Source: Erigeron canadensis | Taxonomy: Eukaryota > Streptophyta > Magnoliopsida > Asterales > Asteraceae | Reading direction: 5' to 3' | Assembly: GCF_010389155.1 (NCBI RefSeq) | Contig: NC_057761.1 | Location: 9,860,501-9,924,500 of the forward strand | Length of the DNA: 64,000 nt | Shown: in pieces, positions 1-11,827 of the stretch | Layout of the letters: every line of letters begins with the position of its first letter | Position numbering within the stretch: the stretch's first letter is position 1 | The notes under the pieces: generated by a model | What the model saw: only the letters and a program-made list of their open reading frames with translations | What the model was told of the DNA's origin: nothing | Databases searched by the model: none | Program-made: the position numbers and the translations under genes

Positions 1-1
1 C

Positions 2-1039
2 AACCCTCCTCCTCCTCCTACTCCTACTCCTGGAGCTAGCCATGTCCATGTACACTATTCCAATACTCCAGTTCCCAAATTCGATGGGAATGGTGAGACC
101 TTTGGTACATGGAAAGCTAGAATGCTCTTGCATTTTGGTGGGATAGAAAGGTATATGTTGAAAATCCTCAAGGATGGACCATATATACCCATGTCCAGTG
201 GTGTTAGCCCTCTTCTTGACCCAACTGGGAGAAGAGGTACTAGGGAAAAGTCTGAGGAACATTGGTCAGACGAGGATCGCAGGCTGGTTGATCTTGATAC
301 CAGACTGAAAAACATGATCCTTGTTGCTATCCCTGAGGAACTAATTCCAACACTTGTGTTAGTTCTCCAGTTTGAAGGAGGAAATGACACCATTGTCACC
401 AGAAAGGTTGCACTTAACAAGAAGTATGAATCCTTCTTTGCTCTTCCCAATGAAAGTTTAACTGGTACTTACACCAGATTTACTGGCCTAATTAATCAAC
501 TTAGAGGTTTGGGAGTGGAGAAGGATAAGGATATTCTTCTTGAGAAATTCTGTGATGTATTGCCATCCAAATGGGCACACATGGTTCTTGTCTTAAGACA
601 AGGTAAGACCTTGCACAACCATACTCTTGCTTCCCTTTATGGAGCCTTCAGATTCACTAAAGATAATGATGCTGCAAGGATATTGGCTGAGCAAGATGCT
701 TTAAACCATGCTCAGAGTTCCAAGGTTGCCAACCTTACTGGGCAACCTTGTGCTGCTTTAATGTATGCTGAGAATGTCCAGTTACATTGTATGAAGGAGA
801 TGTTAAACAACTTACTGAACTCTGGCCTAACCACAAATCTAAGTAATGGTTGTAAGGAAACTGACGATGATGATCTGGTAGCCATGATTGCTAAAACCTT
901 TAACAGGTTCAAGCCTAAATCTAATCGATTTAATGGGTCCAATAATGCTTCCAGTTCAAATTCTTTGGATAAGGCCAATCTTATTTGCTACAAATGTGGT
1001 AAGAAAGGTCATTTCATGAAAGAATGCAGATCTAGTTAG
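2..1039 (+). pseudogene. gag: copia-1 Gag (capsid and zinc knuckle), N-terminus outside window
   Basis: The frame is open from base 2, so the ORF is cut by the window edge; the Met at 122 is internal. It begins with a proline/threonine-rich stretch, followed by the Gag signature PVPKFDGNGETFGTWKARM and a UBN2/Retrotran_gag-type helical domain. Near the C-terminus (about 990-1030) is one CCHC knuckle, CYKCGKKGHFMKEC, with the full CX2CX4HX4C spacing. This domain forms the capsid and binds genomic RNA. A TAG at 1037 ends the frame directly after the knuckle. Related Gag proteins continue into an acidic, coiled-coil tail, and that tail is visible in other frames downstream, so the stop is probably a lesion. 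The knuckle itself is intact. Confidence 0.85.
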
Positions 1040-1113
1040 ATGAACAACCAAACTGGTCCTGTTGTCCCAAATTTTGTTAAAACTGATGATTATAGGCCAA
1101 ATACAAGAAACTT

Positions 1114-2300
1114 ATGGCCCAAATTGCTCTCATGTCTCTTGAACAAGAAAAAGAGAAAGAAAAGAACAAGTGCATGATGGCTCAAACTGAAGGGAAATGG
1201 GAACTCTCTGATGATTCATCTGATGATGAAGAAGAGATTAGAGATGTGTGTTTCATGTCATTAGAAAATCAACAACCAATGGTAAATGATGATGTTGTTT
1301 CTGGAAGATGGGTGGACATCATTTTAAAGAAGGTAAGAGATTATGATGTTGAATTGGATACAGAACTAAAACTGGATATTGCTGAATCATTAAATGATGA
1401 CCTATTATTTGTTGAAACTATGAGAACTGACTGTGAAAGATACTTGGAAATTGTTTTAATTGAGTTTAACAACATGAAAGGTCAAATTAATGATTTGCAG
1501 AGTAGTTGGCTCTCAAAGAGTCAGATATGAAAAATGAGGCATTGGAAAGAGATAACCAAAAATTAAAATTTGATCTTGAAAAAGAACACATGGTTATCAA
1601 ATCTTGGGTACAAGCATCTGGTAAAAATTATGACGCTTTTTCAAAAACCATTGATGCTCAAAAAACTGCCTGGAAATCTGGTGATCTTCAGATGGCAGCT
1701 GTTTTACCCACAATTCACCAGATGCCAGAATCAGTTAGAGTTGAGACTCCATATGACTCCTCTAACATTGCCAAATCTGAATCCATTGAGACCACCCCTG
1801 TTGAGGTCAAAACTGGAGCCAAAAAGGCTAAAGCTCCAGTTAAAAGGGAAGCTAGTGATAATCCTTTACCTCAAAAGTCCAAAGAGCCCAAGACTCCAAA
1901 GACTCAAAATTTTGCTGAACCCAAGTCCAAGGTTCAGCAGCCTGAAGAAAACAACCTTTTGTTAAAACTGGAGAGGTCAACTCCAAAATTTGTCTAGGCA
2001 AGTACAAAGTTGTACTGCCAGAATAAAAAATCTAGAAGGAGCTTCGTCTTCTTCAGTTGAAAAACAAGTTGTTAAAACTCCTCCATTGAAGCAAAAGTAA
2101 AAAGAAAGTCAATCTGCTCAAAAAGGAGCAAAATCTGGAATAAAAAAGGAGGATGTTGTTGTTCCCATGAAACCAATTGTTTTTACTTCTGAAGCTGGAA
2201 ATAATCCTCCAGTTCCAGCCTCCAGTTCCAACCCAAGTAAATCTGCTGAGACTTCTCAAGAGAAGTCTGGTGGACCCATCAAGAAAAGATGGGTTCACAA
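1114..2300 (+). pseudogene. copia-1 Gag tail / Gag-Pol spacer, broken
   Basis: Two consecutive reading frames (1114-1530 and about 1530-1997), plus lysine/proline-rich remnants to about 2300, encode low-complexity sequence: an acidic patch (DDSSDDEEE), a probable coiled coil, then repeated KSK/PKTPK-type basic motifs. Position between the zinc knuckle and the protease matches the long Gag tail of this lineage. A frame change near 1505-1530 and a stop at 1995 break it. No enzymatic domain is visible. Function is unknown beyond a likely structural role in Gag assembly. Confidence 0.6.
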
Positions 2301-2340
2301 AAATAACTAATTATCTACTTGGGTATGCAGGGCGATTGAA

Positions 2341-5300
2341 AGAAGAATATTTGGTATCTGGATAGCGCTGCTGGATGGAAAATGACCGGATGTAAGCCCC
2401 TGCTGGAAGAGTTCACTGTCCAAGATGGACCGGCAGTGACATTTGGTAATGATGAAGTGGGAAAACTGAAGGATATGGTGTCATTGACAATGGACAGGTC
2501 CAGTTCACAAAAGTTGCATTTGTTAATGGTTTGAAATATAACCTGATATGTGTTAGTCAACTTTGTGATGATGGATATAAGGTGTTGTTCGATATTGCTC
2601 AAGGCACCATATTTAACAGGGATTGGAAAGTGGTGATGATTGCACCAAGGAAAGGGAATGTGTACATAATGGACATGGAACCAGCTCCAAAAGAGCATTG
2701 TTTCTATGCCAAAGCTGATGAGGACACCAACTGGTTGTGGCACAAAAGGTTATCCCATCTTAATTTCAAGAATATCAATAAGTTATCTAGGAAACAACTG
2801 GTGGAAGGGATTCCTTTAATTTCCTTTAAAAAGTAAAAGCCATGTCCAGGGTGTGAGATGGGCAAAAAGAAAAGGGCCAGTTTCAAGACCAGGCAAAACT
2901 TCAGTATCACTGAACCTCTTCACATGCTGCATATGGACCTCTTTGGTCCAGTGAATGTTCAAACTAAAGCTGGTAAACGATACACTTTAGTTGTTGTTGA
3001 TCAAAAAGTGATGCACCTGGTGAAATCACCTCACTCATCAAAAGAATTGAACTCAAATATACCAAGAAAGTGTGTCAGTTGTGAAGTGATAATGGTACTG
3101 AATTCATCAATAATGAATTAGAGTCATTTTGCACTGACACTGGCATTTCTCAAAACTTCTCTTCAGCTAGTTCTCCAGAGCAAAATGGTGTGGTAGAAAG
3201 GAAAAATCGCACATTGATTGAAGCTGCAAGAAGTATGTTATCTGAATCAGGTCTTCCTACCAGTTTTTGGGCAGAAGCAGTATCTACAGCTTGTCATACC
3301 CAAAATCGGCCAGATTATGTAAAGAGACATAGGAAGACTACCTACGAAGTCCTCAGGAATCGTAAACCAAACATTGGATTTTTTCATGTATTTGGCTGTC
3401 CAGTTTATATTTTAAACGATTCCAGTCAGTTGGGAAAATTTGATGCAAAAGCTGACGAAGGTGTTTTCGTGGGGTATTCTGATATAAGAAAGGCCTATAG
3501 AATTTACAATTTTAGACTCCAAAAGGTACATGAGACAATTCATGTCACATTCGATGAATCAAATGAAGCAATCAATAAAAGACCAAGCCTTGATTCATCT
3601 TCAGTTGACCCAGTTGATTTTGGTGTATCTGATCAAGTTCATCAATCAGTTTCTACACCAGAAGATGTTTCCAGTCACCAAGACCTGGAACCAGTTGCAA
3701 AGAAGAAAATCTCCAGTGAAACTCCATTTTATCCCTCCATCAGTTTCAATTTGCCACAGAAACTGGTGATTGGATCAGATGTTCGTGCCACAACAACATC
3801 AGAACCAATTCAGACTTCTCCAATTCCTCAAAATATGCATTTTCTTGATGATAATCATGTCAACACGCCAGTTGACACTGATGATGAAGTTGAAGTAGTT
3901 TGGGCTGATCCTTCTCCAGTTGCCACAGTTGTTGAAGATCGTCAGGTGTCTTGCACTGATGTTGTGCAAAACCAACCTAGTCAATACACTAAATGGACAG
4001 TTGCTCATCCTATTGAGCAAATTATTGGAAATCCAGATAGTGGGGTTCAGATTAGAAGAGCCACAAGTGAATAATGCTTGAACGTCACCTTCTTATCACT
4101 GATTGAACCGAAGAAGATTAACGAGGCTTTGGCAGATCCAAGCTGGGTTGAGGCTATGCAAGAAGAACTTAACCAGTTCGAAAGGAACGATGTTTGGGAA
4201 CTTGTTCCTTGTCCTCCAGGGTTAAAGAAAGAACCCATTGGAACGAGGTGGGTCTACCGAAACAAGATGGATGAAGATGGCAATGTTGTCAGGAACAAAG
4301 CAAGATTAGTTGCCAAGGGTTATTGTCAAGCAGAAGGTGTTGATTTCGATGAAACTTTTGCTCCAGTTGCAAGACTTGAAGCCATCAGAATTTTCTTGGC
4401 TTATGCTGCTCACTTGCAATTCAAAGTCTTCCAGATGGATGTCAAAAGTGTGTTCCTGAATGGAAAGTTGGAAGAAAAGGTGTATGTTAAGCAGACACCA
4501 GGATTCTTGAACGAAAAGCATCCTCACTGGGTATATAGACTAAACAAAGCTTTGTATGGTCTTCGTCAAGCCCCAAGAGCCTGGTATGACACTCTAACGA
4601 AACATCTTCTTAATAATGGTTTTCAAAGAAGGAAAAAGGTAATATCTTGCTAGTACAAATTTATGTTGATGACATTATATTTGGGTCAACTGATGATGGA
4701 ATGTGTAAAAGGTTTTCAAAAGTCATGTCTCAAGAATATGAGATGAGTTTAATGGGTGAATTAATGTTTTTCTTAGGTTTACAAATTAAACAAACCATGG
4801 ATGGTATTTTTATTAACCATGAAAAATATGTCAGAGATTTGTTAAGAAAATACAAATATGATTCTATCCCATCGAAAACCACACCTATTTCAGCTCCATT
4901 GAATTTGGATTCTGACCCAAATGGTAAACTAGTGGACCAAAAGGAATATCGTGGAATGGTTGGTTCACTGATGTATTTAACTGCCAGTCGTCCAGATATA
5001 ATGTTTGCAACATGTCTATGTGCCAGATTTCAGGCTAATCCTAAAGAATCACCTTTGCATGCTGTTAAACGCATTTTCAAGTACCTGAAAGGGTGCTCTA
5101 GCCTTGGTCTTTAGTATCCCAAAGGCTCAGGATTAGATCTAATGGGTTATTCAGATTCAGATCATGCAGGTTGTAAGATTGATAGAAAGTCTACAACTGG
5201 TGGTTGTCACTTCCTGGGGGAAAACTGGTGAGTTGGACCACTAAGAAGCAGACTTCGGTCTCAATGTCAACTGCTGAGGCAGAATACATTTCTGCAGCCA

Positions 5301-5604
5301 GTTGCTGTGCCCAGATTCTCTGGATCAAAAACCAGTTACTTGATTATGGTATGAAATACACAAGAACCCCAATCTTTTGTGACAACACCAGTGCAATTGC
5401 TATATCTCATAACCCAGTGATGCACTCGAAGACAAAGCATATTGACATCAGGTATCACTTCATTCGTGATCATGTTATGAAAGGAGACATTAAATACATT
5501 TCATTCCCACTGATAAACAGTTAGCTGATGTTTTTACAAAACCTCTTGATGAGAAAACTTTTAAACATCTCATCAGTGAACTGGGTATGTTAAATCCTCA
5601 TTAA
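2341..5604 (+). pseudogene. pol: copia-1 Pol: protease, integrase, reverse transcriptase, RNase H; heavily mutated
   Basis: Domains in order: aspartic protease at about 2350 (motif reads WYLDSAAG, where copia proteases have DSG); GAG-pre-integrase (WLWHKRLSHLNF, 2736); integrase with HMDLFGP (2930), SDNGTEF remnants (3090) and VVERKNR (3190); reverse transcriptase with [12 protein letters not shown] (4430) and YVDDIIFGS (4660); RNase H with STAEAEYISAASCC and FCDNTSAI (5260-5400). The last residues, ELGMLNPH, end at a TAA at 5602. Lesions: frame loss after the protease, in-frame TAA at 2834, a deletion at about 3000 removing the segment after VVVD in the integrase, frameshifts near 3090, 4075, 4630 and 5510, and a Trp codon changed to TAG at 5112. 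It cannot give functional enzymes. Confidence 0.9.
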
Positions 5605-6315
5605 ACTGGAGAGGCCCTCCAGTTGAGGATGGTCCAGGTGATCCTTGATTAGTTGGAGATTGAACGCCTTGATGTACTCAAAGACTAGTCATTGATCAAA
5701 TGGATCACATTTTTAGGGGGAAAAGACTCAAAATATTTTTCCAATTAAAATTCGTTTTATTTTGAAAAATGCAACTGGTGAATCTCTCAGTTGAAACTGG
5801 CATCTGGAAAATTTCTCCAGTATGCTAGTTTGGTCTTGTCTTAAACTGGTGGTCAACCAGATTTCATAACGTTATGTTTTACTTGGTGAATACTTGTGAC
5901 ACGTGATGATACTCGAGTGTTTGTATCGCACTCACAAACGTCACCTGACATGTCTTACGTGTCAAGACTTTTTGCTGAAAATTATTGCACTCTTTATGGG
6001 ACTTGTTGAAGTTAATAGGTGAGTGGAAATACCAGCCGTCATAGCATTAAATGCTTGATGGGAGGTATTAAATGTTTTTGAATTCTTAAAATTACTTAAA
6101 AATCAAATTTTGAAATTGTGTGTGAAATTTGGGGATTAAAATATCTTTTCGTATATATATTGGTAATATTTTACTGCCTATGTATACCCCCACTAAATAC
6201 TTTTCTCATTTACTTCGCACAAAATTCTTTTCATTTACTCTTCCAATTATTCACAATTCGAGATCCCTTTCTCTCTTTCTTCTTTAAATCCAAAACCCTA
6301 AATCCAAAATCTCAA
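5605..6315 (+). other. copia-1 spacer between pol and the extra ORF
   Basis: No convincing coding sequence. There is a polypurine-tract-like TTTAGGGGGAAAAGA at about 5710, resembling the true tract at 10293, and an AT-rich patch (GTATATATATTGG at about 6150) followed by a CT-rich, A-starting leader before the ATG at 6316. It could hold a promoter or splice signals for the extra ORF, but nothing in the sequence proves this. Confidence 0.45.
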
Positions 6316-9300
6316 ATGGCTCCTAAATCATCATCTTCTTCATCTCGCTCTCGTGATGTGAATTTACTCACTGTCGAGTATAATCCATCCGAAAATGTTT
6401 CTCATGCTGTTGGTGCCCCCATAAGTTCAAAATTGATAAATTTAAATCCAAACAATCCAATGGCATCTCATCAAGGGCATCAGGCCGCTGATTCTCTCAT
6501 TGGGAAAATCCAATCCTTTCTTCGGGATTCTCCCCTCAGCAATGCTTTTTCTTTGAACCCAAACAAGTTGTTTCATGATTACTTGTGCGAGTTCTGGTAC
6601 ACGGCGTCCAATTCTGATGACTGCTCATCCATCTCCTTCACTTTAAAGGATGGGTCAGTCCCGTGTACCATCACCACTGAGACATTGAGGGAGGCCCTTA
6701 ACCTCAATTACTGGAGACAAGATGAGAGTCCAATGGTGATTTCTCCTAATATCAACTTCCGTTAGGTCTTCCTTGACATGGGGAATAAAAAAGTCTTGGA
6801 GGGAGGTGTACTGAAGACCAAAGGATCAATTACTATGAGAGGGCTTTCACCATCCTGGAAGTACTTCATGGTTCATTTGGTGGAAAGTTTAGGTGGGAGT
6901 TCTGGTGGTTTGGACCAGATAAACTCTTTCCAGGCAGAGATGGCATACTGCCTGTGGAATGGACTAAGGGTGGATTTCGCAAACATCCTGTTTAGAAGCC
7001 TGGTGTTTATGTTAAAAGGCAACAGGGGTCCTTGTATCCCATTCTCGCGATTTCTATCCCTTTGTTTCATACTAATTCTGGGCAGAGAAGAATACAACAA
7101 CACGCAATCTTTATACTCTGTGTTAGAATTATTAAAAAATCTGGACAACCTTGTGTCCACATTTGATGAAGTCCAGATTTCTCCAAGAATGCTACTGACA
7201 TTCTCTAGAACTGATGCACCACCACCAGGTGAGTCAGAAAGACAACTGGACGGGCCTCAAAAAATAATGAGGGACCCACCAGTTCGTCTGCGGATGCTGT
7301 GACTGTTCCAGAACCTGGAGATCTCCCCTCAGGTATCCAGGCGGTTCCAAAGGCAAGAAGATCTACCAAAAGTAGAAGAAGATCTAGATTAGGACTTGCT
7401 ATATCTGACCAGTCACAGCCTGTGATCGTGGTCCCTGAATCACAAGCCCATGATATTGCAATTGAGGAATGAGCAGTTGTAGTTGAGGCTCCAGTTACCT
7501 ATTTTCAGGGAGAAGATGCTTTGGCAACGGATCCTACAACTGATGAAACCATTGAGGAAACTCAAACTGGTCATCAGGAGTCTGAACAACCTGTTCAGCC
7601 ACCCCCAACATTTATGGATCTTGGCATAAATGAGGGTGAGTTTCAGCTTGAATCTTCGGATTCATCTGAGACTGAATCTGACCAGGAGATGGCTGATGCA
7701 ACTGTACTTGATCAGCTCCCTTCTCTCGTTGGTCAGCCCCAAGAACCACAAGTTTCAGTTTCACCACTTGACTTCTCCTCCTAACAAGAAATTCCAACAT
7801 TCGCATCTCGACAACTACTTTCATCCATGAATGTGCCTAGAAATAGACACATTCTTACACCACCGTCGCCGACGTTCACACCTGAGCATTCTCAGCATGA
7901 ACGTCACATTGAATCTCTTCCCCTTCCTTCTTCAATAACTTTTATTCCTTCAGCTGGTGCAACAACAACTGGAAAGCCTTCACTTTATGTACCTCCTCCA
8001 GTTGTATCTGTTGCATTCCGAGCAGGTCCAGTGGCACCTTCCCCTCCGTCACTGGACAGCCAGTTCGTGTCTTTCCAAACCGATATCTCAAACCTTTTAC
8101 CAAGGGTGGCGGATATTCAGAAGACACTGGACAAGAATACCAAGTCCCTCTCCAAATACCACAAGGATCACATCACTAATGTAAGGGTGGTTGATTTGGG
8201 GATTAACAAGTTCTCTGGCAATGAGGACTTGGTATTCAGGAAGCTCAACGAGTTGGTCATCAGCTGCAATTCACTGGCTACTTCTTTAAAAGAAGCTTTT
8301 GACCTAACTCAATCAAAGGTACACACATCCATCACCAACCTGTTGAATAACACTATCAGATCATCAGAGGTTGAGTTGAACGAATTAGAAAGACAGGTCA
8401 AATTACTTGTTGAAAAACCTGGTCTGGATGTTGTTGAGCTTGGCAACCAGTTGGCCACTTCAGTTGGTCAGAAAATTGAAAATACCTTGGCTGAAAGGGA
8501 GAATAATTTGATAGAAAGGGTGATATCTGAGATCACCAAGACTGCAGCGCCCTAGGTTGATCTCACCCCCATAACATCTGAGATCAATCAGTTGAGGTGC
8601 AGTCTGGATACATTAGCCAGCAAAGTATCTGATCACACTAGTGCAATTGAAAAACTGACCACTGAAGCTGGCAAAGAAAAGGAAGAAGTAGTTGGAAAGG
8701 AAGAACCAGCAACTGGGCTCTCCCCAGATGATTTAAATATACTTCAAGCGATTCAAAAGAGTCAACACACCAATTGTGGAAATGTCATGACTCAATCTCA
8801 AGAGATTAATCATCTATGGAGGACAGTTCGCATGTTATGTGGAGTCTTCAGAGAGTGCAAGAACATGCAATCGTGGCAGCCTCTAGATCGCTTGCCCTCC
8901 AGTCATGCCGATTTTGAAGCTATTAGGCAAGGACTAGATGCTGCCAAGGGGGAAAGTTCTGTTCGTGCCCCTCGCACTCTTGTTGAAGCTTCAGGTTCAG
9001 GGAAGGGGATGGTTGTTGCTACCAGTACTGAGGCTGGTGAGCAGGTAATTGAATCTTTTGATGATGTGGTTAGGGGGAATGTGGATAAAAGAAAGGCCAT
9101 TGCAACTGATGACTCTAAGGAACCTGCCGCTGATGCACCCATTTTGGAAACTGGCAATATTGATCAATTGCCTCCAGTTACTGAAAGCGAAAGTCAGAAA
9201 CTAGCAAGGGTTGGGTATCTGGTCAAGGAAAGGAAGAAACAAATGAAGGCTAATCAGTTTGAATCAAGAAAAAATCTTCCAACCCCTCTTGTTGATGTAA

Positions 9301-10064
9301 CTGACGCACAACTCCTTGGCTTGCAACTGTTGGAATACAATAAAATCAAAGAACATCCAAGGATTGTCAATGCCCTGAAAGAAATGCTTGAAGTAGAATT
9401 GGACAAACACTATCAAGATGATGAAGCTGGTCTTGATGCCAAGTGTCTGAATGTATCGGTGGAAAAGGCCAAAGAGATAAGGTCAGAAGGGATTCTCAAA
9501 AGGATTAAACAAGTTAAGGAGGTGGTCAGCAAAGTATTAACTCCACCCAAGTCCAAAGGAAGAAAACAGAAAGCCTTATCAAGAGATCCAAATCTGAGGA
9601 CTTGGGTAGAACCATTCGAACCCACAACTGATGATATTCGAGCTGCTACTCACAAACTGAGCACGAGCAAGATCAAGCTGACCAATGAATCAGAGGCTCG
9701 CACATACTTATCTGATGTACAGCGTCGAAGGCACAATAAAGGTAAGATCACTGATGTAAAAGTATCGATCAAGCCTGGTGCCAAACATTTTGTTGTTGAG
9801 GTTCAATACTTTGGTGGACCCAAAAGAACAACTGAGAACCCTGATGTCCATCAGTATGGTCATTCAGAGCATGTGGAGATGTTGAGCTTGCTGGAGGGTA
9901 GGCAGCGAAAGAACATGGTTGAAAAAGGCTGGGAATATGTATTGCAAAATCTGATCAAGTTCAAAGAAAACATTGAAGAAAGATTAGGCCTTGATCTTGA
10001 AGACAAACAGCCAATCTCATCTGTTGCCAAGAAAAGGAAAACTGGCGAAGGGCCATCTATTTAA
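6316..10064 (+). pseudogene. copia-1 extra 3' ORF (about 1250 codons), function unknown
   Basis: The ATG at 6316 follows an A-rich leader and gives a Ser-rich start (MAPKSSSSSSRSRD). Residues about 80-200 hold a globular domain with FHDYLCEFWYTAS, of a type I associate with extra ORFs of plant SIRE-like elements. A Pro/Gln/acidic linker (about 7300-8050) follows, then long predicted coiled coil (8080-8900), a Lys-rich helical region (9180-9570), and a compact C-terminal domain (9620-10010) with VEVQYFGGPKRT and a final basic KKRK. One frameshift near 7240-7265 and in-frame stops at 6763, about 7470, 7782 and 8553 interrupt it; outside these the frame is coherent. SIRE extra ORFs have been called envelope-like, but I see no signal peptide or clear membrane segment. 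A structural or nucleic-acid-binding role is equally possible. Confidence 0.7.
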
Positions 10065-10306
10065 GTTTTCCTTCTATCTATCTACTTGTAATTCTATTTA
10101 CTTTCTTGTAACTTCAATGTAAAATTGTGTATATACAAGCTGCCAGATCTACAAACAATTAAAACTAAACCCAAGGCATTTGATGATCTATAAAAATGCC
10201 TTGGAAACTTAATAGGTTTTATCAAACTCAAGTATTTCAAACTTACACTTGTATATAAACAAGTTTGAAAATACTTGGCAATATTTCAGGACAATTAGGG
10301 GGAATT
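10065..10306 (+). other. copia-1 3' untranslated region and polypurine tract
   Basis: AT-rich, without an ORF. It ends with AATTAGGGGGAATT (10293-10306) directly before the LTR start TGTTGGGTCC. A purine run touching the LTR is the expected plus-strand primer. Confidence 0.75.
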
Positions 10307-11181
10307 TGTTGGGTCCAGTTTTGGCTATAAACTGGAGCTCTCCAGCTGCATCTGGAGAGCATGAAGAATTGTCCAAAATATTAGAAGTCTAGTTGCATTG
10401 TACACTTTAAGCAACTTATGACTTCCTCCAGTTAAGATCTGAAGACATAAATCTGAAGACCTTCCAGTTGAAGTCGAAGACAACAAGTGGAAGAAAGGAA
10501 ATGGCAATGGCAGCGAAGCCCAGTTGACATTTCACCAGATCAATCAACTAGAGATCCTTCAGTGTAAATGCCTTTACAAAGCTTTACACTGATTACAAGG
10601 AGGACCTTTTACACTACATCCTTTTAACCGGACAATAATCTTGTCTGTGGATAAAAGTGCAAAGATGTAGAGTGGTTGAATAAAGTAACATTTTGTCTTA
10701 CTTTATTTAGCACACACAAATGATTATTTACTAATACTTTTGTGTGAAGTCAACCATATTTGTACGTCGAAGTTGAGATCCCAATGCTCATACTTTGACT
10801 ATAAATAGAGGTCCTTGCCCAAGCATTTCAACAACTTTGCAAACACATACATTCTGCAATATTGGTGAACTTGTGCAATATTCTCTCAATCGCAAAAAGG
10901 AACATTTCACAACTTTAAGTGTTTCGATTGTTAGGAGAATTTCCAAGTATAGATCAATTGAAAATTACATATTGTCTCACCAATTAAAAATATTTGTCAT
11001 TCTTCTATTGCATTGTATTTACTTATTTACATTGTCACCTTAATAACTAAACCTCCAGATTACCTGGTACACAATCACTCTAAACTGGTCACGTCCAGAT
11101 TAAGTGATTGTGTTGCAAAGTACACTCACCATTGACATAGAGGTGTCTTCAGCACCCATCCAGTAATAGTTGGGACTTACA
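10307..11181 (+). repeat. copia-1 3' LTR (875 bp)
   Basis: It starts TGTTGGGTCC next to the polypurine tract and ends ...GGGACTTACA, giving the TG...CA ends of an LTR. The right boundary is set independently: base 11182 onward aligns with the leader of copia-3 (near 30214). The 5' partner LTR is outside the window. The target duplication should be CGGTC (11182-11186). CTATAAATAGAGG at about 10799 is a good TATA box. Confidence 0.85.
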
Positions 11182-11827
11182 CGGTCTCCTCAAGATCGTT
11201 CTAGCAAGTGGTTGTGAGGTTAAGTTTTTGTTTGTGGCTAACTAATCTGTAAGGATCGGTTTGGTTTTGTGACAGAAAGCCAAGACGATCCTGACAAGAT
11301 CGTCTCCACTTCTTGAAGCACAAGACGATCCTGACAAGATCGTCTCGGTTTCTTGTGCAAGGTGTTGTGGTTTGGTTGAACATTTGAAGTCGTTGTGATT
11401 GGGAATCACACACTTCCTGGGTAACTGATCTTATTGATTGGTTTTTCTCAAATTTCCTTCATTCCATTTCATACTAAAACTCTGTCCATTTTTCTCAAAA
11501 ATACTTACAAATTTTCACAAGTCATCAAAACCTAAGACGATCTTCATTAAGACCGTTTCATTTCCAAATTCCAAAACGATTCTCTCAAGATCGTTTCAAT
11601 TCATTTCATTTCAACAAATTACCTCAATTTCAATTTCATTATCAATACTTAACCAAATTTCACTCAAAGTTTCCAAGACGATCTCATTCAAATCGTCTCA
11701 ACTGTCTTTCACTTAAGACGATCTCCTGTCAAGACGATCTTCTAGAACGATCTCATCCAAGATCATTTCATTTCCCAGTTTCTTCAAATCTTAATTCAAA
11801 TCTCTTTTCAAATCAAATCAATTTCAA
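11182..11827 (+). repeat. copia-2 leader with ACGATC hairpin repeats
   Basis: Untranslated leader before the gag ATG. It contains about nine copies of AGACGATC / GATCGTCT-type motifs, often as inverted pairs with short loops (for example GACGATC...GATCGTC at 11281-11308 and again at 11330). The copia-3 leader has the same pattern at 30120-30870. Around 11419-11452 is a module GGGTAACTGATC...GATTGG that also occurs in the solo gypsy LTR at 41410. Confidence 0.8.

Larger units (their letters stand above)
1..11181 (+). mobile_element. copia-1: SIRE-like Ty1/copia retrotransposon, left end outside window
   Basis: Order of parts is gag (from base 2), protease, integrase, reverse transcriptase, RNase H, a long extra 3' ORF, polypurine tract and 3' LTR. 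This is the Ty1/copia order. The extra ORF between pol and the 3' LTR is a known trait of the SIRE/Maximus lineage, so the lineage call is inference from architecture. The 5' LTR, PBS and start of gag lie left of the window. Immediately after its LTR the leader of copia-2 begins and aligns with the copia-3 leader near base 30214, so copia-1 is inserted in copia-2. Many stops, frameshifts and a deletion show that it is dead. Confidence 0.9.

Noticed and set aside
11182..11770. Possible CRISPR-like array (short repeats with spacers)
   Set aside because: Repeats are degenerate and irregularly spaced, in a plant retrotransposon leader.
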